Assembly: GCA_945873695.1 (NCBI GenBank)
Contig: CAMCDX010000001.1
Coordinates: forward strand, 1 to 64,000
DNA: 64,000 nt
Origin: an uncultured Clostridia bacterium
GTDB lineage: Bacteria; Bacillota; Clostridia; Oscillospirales; Oscillospiraceae
Direction: 5' to 3'
This document shows positions 9,443-19,541 of this stretch, one piece after another (the first letter of the stretch is position 1; every line of letters begins with the position of its first letter). Both the position numbers and the translations under genes were made by a program. Below the pieces are notes generated by a model. That model saw nothing but the letters and a program-made list of their open reading frames with translations, did not search any database and had not been told where the DNA came from.

Positions 9443-10582
9443 TCAGGTATCCGCCCGTTTCTCAAGATTCCCGCTGTACCGGGCCCGGAACTGGACAAAA
9501 GTACCCTCGTCGATAGCGGCCCGGATCTTCGCCATCAGATCGTTGTAGAACCACAGGTTGTGGAGCACGGCGAACCGCAGGGCCAGCACCTCGTCTGCCT
9601 TGAACAGGTGCCGCAGATAGGCCCGGGAGAAGCTCCGGCACACGGGACAGCCGCAGCTGGGGCTGATGGGACGGTCATCGGTCTGGTACTTCTCGTTCAG
9701 GATGTTCACCGTTCCCTCCCAGGTGAAGAGCTTGCCGTGGCGGCCGTTGCGGGAGGGCATCACGCAGTCGAAGAAGTCCACGCCCCGGCTGACGGCCTCG
9801 ATGATGTTGCTGGGGGTACCCACGCCCATGAGATACCGGGGTTTTTCCGGGGGCATATGAGGCTCCACCACGTCGATCATCTCGTACATCACCTCGGCGG
9901 GTTCCCCCACTGCCAGGCCGCCGATGGCGAAGCCGTCGCAGTCGATCTTGGCGATCTGCTGCATATGCCAGGCCCGCAGATCAGCGTAAGTGGCGCCCTG
10001 GTTGATGCCGAAGAGCATCTGCTTGGGGTTCACGGTGTCCGGCAGGCTGTTGAGCCGGTCGTGCTCGAGCTTGCACCGCTCCAGCCACCGCAGGGTCCGT
10101 TCACAGCTGGCCTTGGCGTACTCATAGGGAGCGGGGTTCTCCACGCACTCGTCAAAGGCCATGGCAATGTCGCTGCCCAGGTCGGACTGGACCTGCATGG
10201 ACTCCTCGGGACCCATGAAGATCTTGCGGCCGTCGATGTGGGAGGCGAAGGTGACGCCCTCCTCCTTGATCTTCCGCAGGGACGCCAGGGAGAACACCTG
10301 GAACCCGCCGGAGTCCGTCAGGATGGGGCCGTCCCAGTTCATGAACTTGTGGAGGCCGCCCATCTGCCGCACGATCTTGTCGCCGGGCCGCAGGTGCAGG
10401 TGGTAGGTGTTGCTCAGCTCGATCTGGCAGCCCACCTCCTTCAGGTCGTGGGCGGAGACGCCGCCCTTGATGGCGGCCTGGGTGCCCACGTTCATAAAGA
10501 CGGGGGTCTGCACCACGCCGCCGTGGGCGCAGGTAAACTCGCCGCGCCGGGCGCGGCCTTCGGTTTTGATGACTTTGAACAT
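9443..10582 (-). CDS. tgt: queuine tRNA-ribosyltransferase
   Basis: MFKVIKTEGRARRGEF; LTDSGGFQVFSL; GVGTPSNIIEAVSRGVDFFDCVMPSRNGRHG; start trimmed. Confidence 0.97.
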   Translation of the reverse strand: MFKVIKTEGRARRGEFTCAHGGVVQTPVFMNVGTQAAIKGGVSAHDLKEVGCQIELSNTYHLHLRPGDKIVRQMGGLHKFMNWDGPILTDSGGFQVFSLASLRKIKEEGVTFASHIDGRKIFMGPEESMQVQSDLGSDIAMAFDECVENPAPYEYAKASCERTLRWLERCKLEHDRLNSLPDTVNPKQMLFGINQGATYADLRAWHMQQIAKIDCDGFAIGGLAVGEPAEVMYEMIDVVEPHMPPEKPRYLMGVGTPSNIIEAVSRGVDFFDCVMPSRNGRHGKLFTWEGTVNILNEKYQTDDRPISPSCGCPVCRSFSRAYLRHLFKADEVLALRFAVLHNLWFYNDLMAKIRAAIDEGTFVQFRARYSGNLEKRADT

Positions 10583-10592
10583 ATGGTTACTC

Positions 10593-11342
10593 CTAATCAT
10601 AGTTGTCTCGTTGACCAACGCGGGGAGATACAGCCTCGCCGGACCCAGTAAACGCATTCAGTCCCAGCAGGCGATTCAGAATCTCCGCCCGCTCCGGCGT
10701 CCGGCTCAGCGGCTCTCGCCCAGTCCGTAACACACCGTCCCGCCAGCTGGTCTCTGGCACTGCGCCGCAGGCCCGGCGGATGCGCAGCGGCCCTACCCGA
10801 AGGGCCATCGCCGCATCCCAGTAATTGAGCCAGCAAATGCTCCGGGGCCGCTTTCTGTCCCCGGTCAGATACCCGCCCTCCAGAGGCCCACGGTCGTCCA
10901 CACAGCCCCAGAAAGGGCGGAACACCGCGATGCAGCGGCGGAAGGTATCCTCCACAGTTTCCGGCGAAAACAGCCGGGAAGACCCGGCAGCCTCCGGGAT
11001 ATCCACCACAAAGGTGTCCACGAATTTGGGATCGCAGTTCCCGGTGTGCAGGCGATATCCCACGCTCCCCTTCTCCTCCAGCGAGGAGAAAAAAGAAATG
11101 GAATACCCCAGCTCCCCCAGTTGAGCGTTCCCCTGGTTCACAGGTCGGCCCAGCAGAGCCTTTCGGAACGACTCCCCGTCCCAGGCGAAAGGCTTTGCGT
11201 CTCGCCTCCGGCGGACGGCTCGGTAGTTGGGACAGAAATCCGATTCCGCCTCCCGAAAGATGGAGAACAGGGCGAAAGCTTCCTCCGCCAGGGCCTGCGG
11301 CGTCTTTTTTACCGGCTTTCGCCATAAAATAAGATGCGTCAT
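10593..11342 (-). CDS. hypothetical protein, weak Imm52-like character
   Basis: 249-aa ORF with protein-like composition (VEDTFRRCIAVFRPFWGCVDDRG...WLNYW); preferred over overlapping ORF 10597..11361. Confidence 0.5.
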   Translation of the reverse strand: MTHLILWRKPVKKTPQALAEEAFALFSIFREAESDFCPNYRAVRRRRDAKPFAWDGESFRKALLGRPVNQGNAQLGELGYSISFFSSLEEKGSVGYRLHTGNCDPKFVDTFVVDIPEAAGSSRLFSPETVEDTFRRCIAVFRPFWGCVDDRGPLEGGYLTGDRKRPRSICWLNYWDAAMALRVGPLRIRRACGAVPETSWRDGVLRTGREPLSRTPERAEILNRLLGLNAFTGSGEAVSPRVGQRDNYD

Positions 11343-12367
11343 CAGGAGAGGAACATCGCATCGCCGAAGCTGAAGAAGCGGTACCGTTCCTTCACCGCTT
11401 CTTCATACGCTGCCAGCACGTGTTCCCGGCCAGCGAAGGCGGACACCAGCATGATAAGAGTGCTCTCCGGCAGATGGAAGTTGGTCACCAGGCCGTCCAT
11501 CACCTTGAACCGGTAGCCGGGGTAGATATAGATGTTCGTCCATCCCGCCTTGGCCTCCATGTGGCCGTCGTCAGCGGCCCAGGATTCCAGCGTCCGGCAG
11601 GAGGTGGTCCCCACGCAGATGACCCGGCCGCCGTTGGCCTTGGTTTTGTTGATGAGGTCCGCCGTCTCCTGGGGAATGACGCAGTACTCGCTGTGCATCT
11701 CGTGGTCGGTGATCTCCTCCTCCTTCACGGGTCGGAAGGTGCCCAGGCCTACGTGAAGGGTCACATAGCCGATGCCGACCCCCTTGGCGGCGATCTTCTC
11801 CAGCAGCTCCGGCGTGAAGTGAAGTCCCGCCGTAGGGGCCGCCGCGCTGCCCACCACTTTGGAGTAGACTGTCTGGTACCGCTCCTGATCCTGAAGCTCC
11901 TCCTTGATATAGGGCGGCAGGGGCATCTTGCCCAGGCGCTCCAGCACCTCCAGGAAAATGCCCTCGTAGTCGAAGCGGACCATGCGGTTGCCGTCAGGCA
12001 GCTCCTCCACCACCTCGGCGGTCAGCTCCCCGTTGCCGAAGCTGAGCTTGGCGCCGATCCGCATCTTTCTTCCCGGCCGCACCAGGCACTCCCAGGTCTT
12101 CTCCCCCCGGTCGATGAGCAGCAGCACCTCGCAGGCCCCGCCGCCGGGCAGCCGCTGGCCCAGGAGGCGGGCGGGCAGTACCCGGGAGTTATTCAAAATC
12201 AAGCAGTCGCCGGGGTTCAAAAAGTCCGGCAGCTCATAGAAATGGTGGTGCCCCACGGCGCCGGTGGCCCGGTCCAGGGTCATCAGCCGGGAGGTGTCCC
12301 GCTTGTCCAGAGGCGTCTGGGCGATCAGCTCCTGGGGCAGATCATAGTAAAAATCACTGGTCTTCAT
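11342..12367 (-). CDS. queA: S-adenosylmethionine:tRNA ribosyltransferase-isomerase
   Basis: [29 protein letters not shown]; start trimmed. Confidence 0.97.
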   Translation of the reverse strand: MKTSDFYYDLPQELIAQTPLDKRDTSRLMTLDRATGAVGHHHFYELPDFLNPGDCLILNNSRVLPARLLGQRLPGGGACEVLLLIDRGEKTWECLVRPGRKMRIGAKLSFGNGELTAEVVEELPDGNRMVRFDYEGIFLEVLERLGKMPLPPYIKEELQDQERYQTVYSKVVGSAAAPTAGLHFTPELLEKIAAKGVGIGYVTLHVGLGTFRPVKEEEITDHEMHSEYCVIPQETADLINKTKANGGRVICVGTTSCRTLESWAADDGHMEAKAGWTNIYIYPGYRFKVMDGLVTNFHLPESTLIMLVSAFAGREHVLAAYEEAVKERYRFFSFGDAMFLS

Positions 12368-12380
12368 GGTTCTCCTGTCC

Positions 12381-13796
12381 TCACCGAATGGTGATATCTG
12401 TGTAATAAAATTCAAGGATCTCGTCATAGGTATAGCCTTGCTCGGCCATGGCCTTGGCGCCGTACTGGCTCATACCCACATTGTGGCCGCTGCCGGTGCC
12501 GGTGATGACAAAGATGCCGGAGGCTTTCGAGGACGTGACCTTGCTGGATTTGCCACCGATGACGGCTTTGCCGGAGCTGGTCAGCACGTACAGCTCTCCC
12601 GCCGGCAGCGTGGTGACAGTACCGCCGCCGGAGATGACGGAGACCCCCGCCAAGGTGGAGAGCTTGGTGCCGGCGCCGTTGACATAGTATGCCCCGCCGG
12701 CGGAAGTCTGCTCCCCGCTGCCGCCAGTGATCTCAAAGCGCATGCTGCGGACGTTTTTGCCGTAAGTGCTGCTGTAAAAGGCCATGCGGCAGGCCTCCCC
12801 CCGCACCGTCAGCTCCTTTCCCGCGGTGTCCACAAAGGTGACCCGGGAGACGTTCCCCTGGTCGGTCCGTCCGGAGATATACACATCCTGGACGGTACCG
12901 ATGTTGTAGCCGCTGTTTTGCAGCACCCAGGTCAGCTCCTCGGCGGTGTAAGTAACGGTCCAGCTGTAATTTGGGATATTCGTCTCCGCCTCGAAGGGGT
13001 CCTCCTTCCCCTTCAGATAGGGGACCTCGGTACCCCAGACGTTGACGGCGTCCTCAGTGGCGCCGCCGTCGGAGCTATGGTACACCGCGTTCATCACCAG
13101 CTCCCCGTCGTAGTAAAGACACTCCCCCGCTGTGGCGTCCACCGCGTCGTCGGTGACGGCGGTAGCGCCGTTAGTGCCGTTGTACACCTGGCAGCAGGTG
13201 GCGGCGCAGACATCGAAGCCACAGTCCTTCAAATGCTTGCTGTGGCCCTGGACGTAGGTCCGGGCGCAGACCGCCTGGGCCTCCAGGGCGGCGCTGGGCC
13301 AGCCGGGGCCCATCTCATAGGGAAGAACACCCTTCACGTAGTCCTCCAAATCTACCACATTCACCACCTGGAGGCCGCTGCCGCTGCGGGTATATTCAAA
13401 GCCGCCGCAGTACTTGTAGCCCTTGAACCAAGTGATGGGGGACCGGTCCTGGGGCAGGACGCCCAGGGTGTCCTCCTCCGTCTCGAACAGGACCTCATCT
13501 GTTCCGGTGACCGTTACCTGGATGCCGCCGCCCTCCCTGGGAGACATGGTGATGGCCGTCTCCTCCGTCCAGTCCAGGGCCTCAAAACACCGGTCCTCGT
13601 CGAAGTAGCCGAACTCGTAGCCCTCGCCTACGGCGTTCTCCAGATTGGCGGAGGACAGGACCGAGGAGCCGTACCGCAGGCCCACCTTCACCGTGCCGTT
13701 CACCACGGCGGAGGCGGAAACCGCCGTCAATGCGAAAAATGTCACAACAAGCAGCGTCGTCAGAAGCAGTTTTTTCATGGAACCTCCCAATATCAC
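12381..13796 (-). CDS. SpoIID/LytB domain protein
   Basis: [73 protein letters not shown]. Confidence 0.9.
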   Translation of the reverse strand: MILGGSMKKLLLTTLLVVTFFALTAVSASAVVNGTVKVGLRYGSSVLSSANLENAVGEGYEFGYFDEDRCFEALDWTEETAITMSPREGGGIQVTVTGTDEVLFETEEDTLGVLPQDRSPITWFKGYKYCGGFEYTRSGSGLQVVNVVDLEDYVKGVLPYEMGPGWPSAALEAQAVCARTYVQGHSKHLKDCGFDVCAATCCQVYNGTNGATAVTDDAVDATAGECLYYDGELVMNAVYHSSDGGATEDAVNVWGTEVPYLKGKEDPFEAETNIPNYSWTVTYTAEELTWVLQNSGYNIGTVQDVYISGRTDQGNVSRVTFVDTAGKELTVRGEACRMAFYSSTYGKNVRSMRFEITGGSGEQTSAGGAYYVNGAGTKLSTLAGVSVISGGGTVTTLPAGELYVLTSSGKAVIGGKSSKVTSSKASGIFVITGTGSGHNVGMSQYGAKAMAEQGYTYDEILEFYYTDITIR

Positions 13797-13975
13797 CGGC
13801 CTTGACCAGATAGAAAAAGTATGCTAATATACATACAAATGTCCGCTCTGGAAATACATATCTGAAATCTCATCAATATCTTGTATTATAGTACAAAGCG
13901 GAGCCACATTCAACCAAAAATCGACGGGAGCCTGAAAGCCCTCCGCCGTATCAAGTGAGCAGGAGGAAACGTATC

Positions 13976-15067
13976 ATGAAACAGTACAAAGTCGGCATCA
14001 TCGGCTGCACCGGCATGGTGGGCCAGCGGTTCATCACCCTGATGGAGAACCATCCCTGGTTCCAGCTCACCGCCCTGGCGGCTAGCGCCCGCAGTGCCGG
14101 CAAAACCTATGAGGAGGCCGTGGAGGGCCGCTGGGCCCTGGACATTCCCTGTCCCGAAGAGGCTAAGAAGCTGGTGGTCCTGGACGCGGAGGCCGACGCC
14201 GAAAAGCTGGCGGACCTGGTGGACTTCTGCTTCTGCGCCGTGGATATGAAGAAGGAAGAGATCCGGGCCCTGGAAGAGAAGTACGCCAAGCTGGAGTGCC
14301 CCGTCGTCTCCAACAACTCCGCCCACCGCTGGACCGACGACGTGCCCATGGTGGTGCCGGAGATCAACGCCCAGCACCTGGAGGTCATCGACGCCCAGCG
14401 CAAGCGCCTGGGCACCAAGCGGGGCTTCATCGCCGTGAAGAGCAACTGCTCTCTCCAGAGCTACGTCCCCGCCCTGCATCCCCTGCGGAAGTACGGTCTG
14501 GAAAACGTCCTGGTCTGCACCTACCAGGCCATCTCCGGCGCCGGCAAGACCTTCCAGCGCTGGCCCGAGATGGTGGACAACTGCATCCCCTTCATCGGCG
14601 GCGAGGAGGAAAAGAGCGAGCAGGAGCCTCTGAAGCTGTGGGGCCACATCGAGGACGGCAAAATCGTCAAGGCCGAGGGTCCCGCCATCACCGCCCAGTG
14701 CTTCCGGGTGGCCTGCCAGGACGGTCATATGGCCGCCGTGTTCATGAAGTTCGCTGACGGCAAGGCCCCCTCCATCGACCAGATCAAGGCTAACTGGGCC
14801 GCCTTCCGGGGCCCCGCCCAGGAACTGGACCTGCCCTCCGCCCCCAAGCAGTTCCTCCACTACTTTGAGGAGGAGAACCGCCCCCAGACCCGTCTGGACC
14901 GGAATTTGGAGCACGGCATGGCGGTGTCCATCGGCCGTCTGCGGCCCGACACCCAGTACGACTACAAGTTCGTCTGCCTGAGCCACAACACCCTCCGGGG
15001 CGCCGCCGGCGGCGCCGTCCTGCTGGCGGAACTGCTGTGCAAGAAGGGCTACATCGAGGCGAAGTAA
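13976..15067 (+). CDS. asd: aspartate-semialdehyde dehydrogenase
   Basis: [35 protein letters not shown]; start trimmed. Confidence 0.95.
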   Translation: MKQYKVGIIGCTGMVGQRFITLMENHPWFQLTALAASARSAGKTYEEAVEGRWALDIPCPEEAKKLVVLDAEADAEKLADLVDFCFCAVDMKKEEIRALEEKYAKLECPVVSNNSAHRWTDDVPMVVPEINAQHLEVIDAQRKRLGTKRGFIAVKSNCSLQSYVPALHPLRKYGLENVLVCTYQAISGAGKTFQRWPEMVDNCIPFIGGEEEKSEQEPLKLWGHIEDGKIVKAEGPAITAQCFRVACQDGHMAAVFMKFADGKAPSIDQIKANWAAFRGPAQELDLPSAPKQFLHYFEEENRPQTRLDRNLEHGMAVSIGRLRPDTQYDYKFVCLSHNTLRGAAGGAVLLAELLCKKGYIEAK

Positions 15068-15090
15068 TCGCTCACAAATCCATACCAAAG

Positions 15091-15123
15091 AAAGCGGATG
15101 CCCGATCCGGGCATCCGCTTTTC
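15091..15123 (+). terminator. Rho-independent terminator after asd
   Basis: aaagcggatgcccgatccgggcatccgcttttct. Confidence 0.85.
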
Positions 15124-15256
15124 TCACCTCTTCCCCCCAAATAAAAAGCAGGTTTTGCATGGTTTTCCGCACATTTTAGAATGATATTGCATAATGTAGT
15201 TCTGTACAATGAACAGCGAAGCGAAAACCCTTTCGGATCGTATAGGAGGTACGGAT

Positions 15257-16147
15257 ATGCGCAAGCCCCTTTTCACCGGCTCCGGCGTGGCCATCGTCAC
15301 GCCCTTCACCACAGATACCGTGGACTTACATACCCTGGGCAAACTGCTGGACTTCCAGCTGGAAAACGGCACCGACGCCGTTATCGTCTGCGGCACCACC
15401 GGCGAGGCCAGCACCATGACCTACGGCGAGCGGATGCGGACCATCGAATACTGCGTGGACCATGTGAACGGCCGGGTGCCGGTGATCGCCGGCAGCGGCT
15501 CCAATTCCACGGAGGTGGCCATCGCCCTCAGCCGGGACGCCCAGCGGGCCGGAGCCGACGGTCTGCTGGTGGTAACGCCCTACTACAACAAGGCCACCCA
15601 GACCGGGCTCGTCCGGCACTACACCGCCATTGCCGATGCGGTGGAAAAGCCCGTCATCCTCTACGACGTGCCTTCCCGCACCGGCGTCACCATCGCGCCG
15701 GAGACCTACGCTGAGCTGGCAAAGCACCCCAACATCAACGGCGTCAAAGAGGCTGGAAGCAACTTCAGCAATATCCAGAAGACCCGGAACCTCTGCCCCA
15801 CCGACTTCTCCATCTGGTCCGGCAACGACGACGAGACGGCTCCCATCTGCCTGCTGGGAGGTGTGGGAGTCATCTCCGTGGCGGCCAACGTGGTGCCGGA
15901 GCAGATGCACCGGCTGACAGAGCTGTGTCTGGCGGGAGACTTTGCCGCCGCCGGTAAGCTGCAATTGCACTTGAAGGCTCTGTGCGACGCCCTGTTCTGC
16001 GAGGTGAACCCCATCCCGGTGAAGACAGCTCTGGACCTGCTGGGCTGGAACGCAGGCCCCCTGCGGCTGCCCCTGTGCGAGCCCAGTGAGGCCAACCGGG
16101 AGCGGATACGGAAAACACTGGTAAAGTACGGACTGCTGACGGAATGA
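15257..16147 (+). CDS. dapA: 4-hydroxy-tetrahydrodipicolinate synthase
   Basis: GSGVAIVTPFTTDTVD; GTTGEASTM; VILYDVPSRTGV; SD aggaggt; start trimmed. Confidence 0.97.
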   Translation: MRKPLFTGSGVAIVTPFTTDTVDLHTLGKLLDFQLENGTDAVIVCGTTGEASTMTYGERMRTIEYCVDHVNGRVPVIAGSGSNSTEVAIALSRDAQRAGADGLLVVTPYYNKATQTGLVRHYTAIADAVEKPVILYDVPSRTGVTIAPETYAELAKHPNINGVKEAGSNFSNIQKTRNLCPTDFSIWSGNDDETAPICLLGGVGVISVAANVVPEQMHRLTELCLAGDFAAAGKLQLHLKALCDALFCEVNPIPVKTALDLLGWNAGPLRLPLCEPSEANRERIRKTLVKYGLLTE

Positions 16148-16178
16148 GGAAAGGGATGGCCGCTGCCGTCCCTTCTGA

Positions 16179-17057
16179 TCATCTGGTGGTCTCCGCCGAG
16201 ATCAGGACCTTGGTGATGGCGCCGTCTTTCATAGTGCGGAGCCCCACCGCCAGTGTCTGCTGGAACTCACCGGCGCCGGGAGAGCAGTAAAACGCCCGTT
16301 CCAGCGTCTGCCCTACTGGGATACGTACCCGGGTGAACTCCTGGCCGCCGCTCCCCACGGTATAGGGCCGCATGACCTGGCACTCGATCTCGCAGGAACT
16401 CTCGTTTTTGATGGTCAGCAGCGCGTACTTTCCGGCAGGACAGAAAAAGGTCTCTGAAACGCCGGTGTCCGACTCGAACCGGGCGTTTTTCAGGCTGTAT
16501 CCCAGGTTTGTCTTGTCCACCTGAGACACGTTGACCTCCCGGATAGACCCGGCGCTGATGCCCAGCTTCGGCGCGGTAGGCAGGGACATGAACTCCTTTT
16601 CCCGGATAGCTTCCAGCTCAGAGGTCTTTCCATGGGTGACCGTCACCGTCCCCTCCGGCAGATTCGCGGGAGCTTTTTCTCCTGGCTTCAGCTCGATAAC
16701 GCCAGTGGTCTTGACCACCGGGAAAAAGTTGACACAGTTTTTCTCCCCGTCCCACTTGGGGGACTGGCTCATATCGAAGAGCTCCGCCACTTTTTTGACG
16801 GCGATGTAATTGGTGGTGCCGCCCTTGGCGTCGGTATAGGTGATGGTGACGGGCACCTTCTCCCCGTTGGCGGCGGTCATGGAGGCGCCGGGGGCCGCCT
16901 TCACCTGGTCATAGACCTCCACGCCCACCTTGCCGAAGCCGGCTGTGCCGTTGAAGATGCCCGCCGCCCCCGCTGGCACGATCAGGGTAACCAGCATCGC
17001 CATGGTCATCATCCCGCTTAAAAAGGATATCCAGTTCTTCTTCATACTTTTCCTCAC
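16179..17057 (-). CDS. secreted/stalk-domain-like hypothetical protein
   Basis: Signal-peptide-like N-terminus; NYIAVKKVAELFD stalk (copper amine oxidase-N)-like motif. Confidence 0.5.
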   Translation of the reverse strand: MRKSMKKNWISFLSGMMTMAMLVTLIVPAGAAGIFNGTAGFGKVGVEVYDQVKAAPGASMTAANGEKVPVTITYTDAKGGTTNYIAVKKVAELFDMSQSPKWDGEKNCVNFFPVVKTTGVIELKPGEKAPANLPEGTVTVTHGKTSELEAIREKEFMSLPTAPKLGISAGSIREVNVSQVDKTNLGYSLKNARFESDTGVSETFFCPAGKYALLTIKNESSCEIECQVMRPYTVGSGGQEFTRVRIPVGQTLERAFYCSPGAGEFQQTLAVGLRTMKDGAITKVLISAETTR

Positions 17058-17716
17058 TTTCCGCAGTCGATCTGTTCCGCGATCTTGATGATCTCCTCTT
17101 TTTCCGGCGTGCCCGCCACCTCCAGAACATAGGGGCCGTCCGTCCAGAGAAGCAGAGTCTCCTCCCCGGTCTCACGGACGTAAAGCTCCGCTTCCGTGCC
17201 GTTGATGACCGGATGCCCCTCCAGGGTATACTCCGGTCCCAGATCTATGGTCAGGGTATCCGTCATGTGCTGAACCACCCGGAAGCTGCCTCCCTCGCCG
17301 TCCTGGTAGGTCCATACGTACCGGGTCCAGGTCTCGGATTCTTTCCGATAGGTATCCGTTTCCGCATAACCCTTTGGCACATAGCCCAGGACGGCAGGCT
17401 GGAAGCCCTCCGGCTTTTCCCCCGCCCGGTATGCGTACCGGGTGCCCTCCGCTGTTTCTGCGCGAAAGATTCGGAACACGCTCCCCCGAAGAGCTGCCGC
17501 GCCGGCAGCCAGCAGGGCCGCGACCAGGGCGGCGATGAGCAGTGTTCGTTTCCAGCGCCAGGCCGGTGCCTTCACGCCTGTCAGCAAGGATCTCATCTTC
17601 CTCTCAAATCCCTGGGAAAAGGCGTGAGCGCAGTCCTCCCGGCCGGGCAGTGTGTTCAGGAACAGCTCCGCCGCTTTCGGTGCCGATTCGTACAGCATCT
17701 CATCTGTGATTGTCAT
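17054..17716 (-). CDS. DUF4367-like membrane protein, probable anti-sigma partner
   Basis: Central TM, EYTLEGHPVINGTEAELYVRETGEETLLLWTDGPYVLEVAGT. Confidence 0.55.
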   Translation of the reverse strand: MTITDEMLYESAPKAAELFLNTLPGREDCAHAFSQGFERKMRSLLTGVKAPAWRWKRTLLIAALVAALLAAGAAALRGSVFRIFRAETAEGTRYAYRAGEKPEGFQPAVLGYVPKGYAETDTYRKESETWTRYVWTYQDGEGGSFRVVQHMTDTLTIDLGPEYTLEGHPVINGTEAELYVRETGEETLLLWTDGPYVLEVAGTPEKEEIIKIAEQIDCGK

Positions 17717-18238
17717 ACTGGTTCCCCCCTTTCCGCCAGCTCCGCGGCCAGCTTTTTCTTAGCCCGGGCCACGATCTGCCGCAGGTTCCCCGGCGTGGTG
17801 CCCAGCAGCGCCGCGGTCTCCTCCCCCCGAGAAGCCCAGATAAAACCGCAGCAGCAGTGCCTGCCGGTATCGGGGCGGCAGGGCAGCCATGGCGGCGGCC
17901 AGGGTGCCGGTCTCCTCCGGCGGCCCTTCACGATACAGGAAGGGCACCTCATCAATGTCCACCGTCTGGTGACGCCGCCTTACCCGGTAGAGGTCGATGG
18001 CCTTCCGTTCCGCCACTGTCACCGCCAGCACCCTGGCCCGGGGGCCCAGCTCCGTCGGCACCATCTCCACGTGCTCCGCCAGGCTGATGAAGGCCAGATG
18101 CACTGCGTCCTCCGTGTCCTGCCGGTTCTCCAGCACCTGATAAGCCACGTGGTACATCAGGCCCCGGTAGGCCAGGTACAGCGCTTCGAAACGGTCCCGG
18201 TCCTCCGGCGTCCCGATGGCTTGCAAGTAGGCCAGCAA
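17713..18238 (-). pseudogene. sigma-70 family sigma factor, frameshifted at a G6 tract (17823..17828)
   Basis: Frame 1 (17759..18238) ends ...LLLRFYLGFS; frame 2 (17713..17955) continues GEETAALLGTTPGNLRQIVARAKKKLAAELAERGEPV; deleting one G joins them. Confidence 0.8.
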
Positions 18239-18324
18239 ACTTCATCCCTCCCCTCTGTTCTCTGTAACGCTGTTGATAATGCAAATGTGACGGCAGCCGC
18301 CCGAAATTTTTCAGGCGGCGCCGT

Positions 18325-19455
18325 TTATTGCTCTTCCATGGCCCGAAGAGACAACTCTATGGCGCCCAGGTCCTGATAATCCACATCTCCAATATACACT
18401 TCGCCAAAAGTGGTATCTATCAGCATTTCGGCGTTGTCCAGCCAGCCGTGGACTTCTTACAGGAACGCAGCCACGGCTTCTGTGTCAAAGCTATGGTACG
18501 GAGAACCCCAATTGATATCAAACTCCACACGGTCCTCCCGGAGCACCGCTGGCTGCATCGTTTCCTCCAAAGAAAACAGTTGATAAAAATACGTACAGTA
18601 CCCTTGCCCCATAAAAGGCACATAACGCAATAGGTAATCCTGTTCATCCACTTTCAGGGCGTATACGGCGTTCCCTCCGGCATGGGAAACCTCCGCTTCC
18701 TCTTTCCAGCACAGATTTCCGACTGTATCCCAGATGCGCAGCTCATAGAGCTCCGCCCTTCCTCCCGAGGGGTATTCATAGGTCCAACGCTCCACGGTCT
18801 CCGGCGCTCCGTTTTGGTCAAAATCGTATGTCCCCGGCAGGGGCTCCCGGACCATTTCCCTGGAAGCGCCGGTCAGGCGGCCCTGGTCCATGACCAGCGC
18901 GCAGGTGTATGTGTGCTGCTCCTCCCCGTCTCCGCCCCGGCCCACGGTCAGCAGCAGGGTCTCCGCGGCCAGCCACGTTCCCCAGTCCTCTGGCAGGAAT
19001 GTGTACTCCGGGATAGGACTGCCGTCCGGCAGGGTGAAGTCCCATCTGGTCCAGTAGTCTGTGGAGATGACCTTCACCGCCGTCCATGTCCGTCCGCCGT
19101 AGGCCAACGCCACCAGATCGTTTCCCGGGGACCAGGAAACGGACTGCCAAAGATACCCTTTGTCCTCCCATTTGACCTCCCCGGTCTTTCGGTCCACGAT
19201 CTGGATCGTTTCCGGCACAACCACGCCGCTGACATAGAGGTCACTTTTTCCTGTTGTCAGTACCTCCAACCGACCATCGAGAGAGACCGTCTCCCCTTCC
19301 AGCTCCGCTACCGGCGTGTTCGCCAGCAGTTCCTCATAAGCCGCCTTTGCCGCCAGTGCGTCCGCCCGTTCTGTCAGCCACGGCCGTGCTCCACAGGCCA
19401 CCGCAGCCGTCACCGCCAGCAGGGCAAACAAGGCCAATGTCTGCTGTTTCTGCAT
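18325..19455 (-). pseudogene. hypothetical secreted protein interrupted by an in-frame TAA (18457..18459)
   Basis: Frame continues past the TAA for 43 codons: EVHGWLDNAEMLIDTTFGEVYIGDVDYQDLGAIELSLRAMEEQ-stop. Confidence 0.65.
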
Positions 19456-19462
19456 AAAAATA

Positions 19463-19512
19463 CCACTCCATCACCGTTATACGAACAGTATATGGAGTGG
19501 TATTTTTTATGT
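19463..19512 (-). terminator. inverted repeat downstream of the ABC-F gene, probable terminator
   Basis: ataccactccat...atggagtggtat flanked by A/T runs on both sides. Confidence 0.6.
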
Positions 19513-19541
19513 CAACTACAATTCGATTGCAAAGCAGGCCG

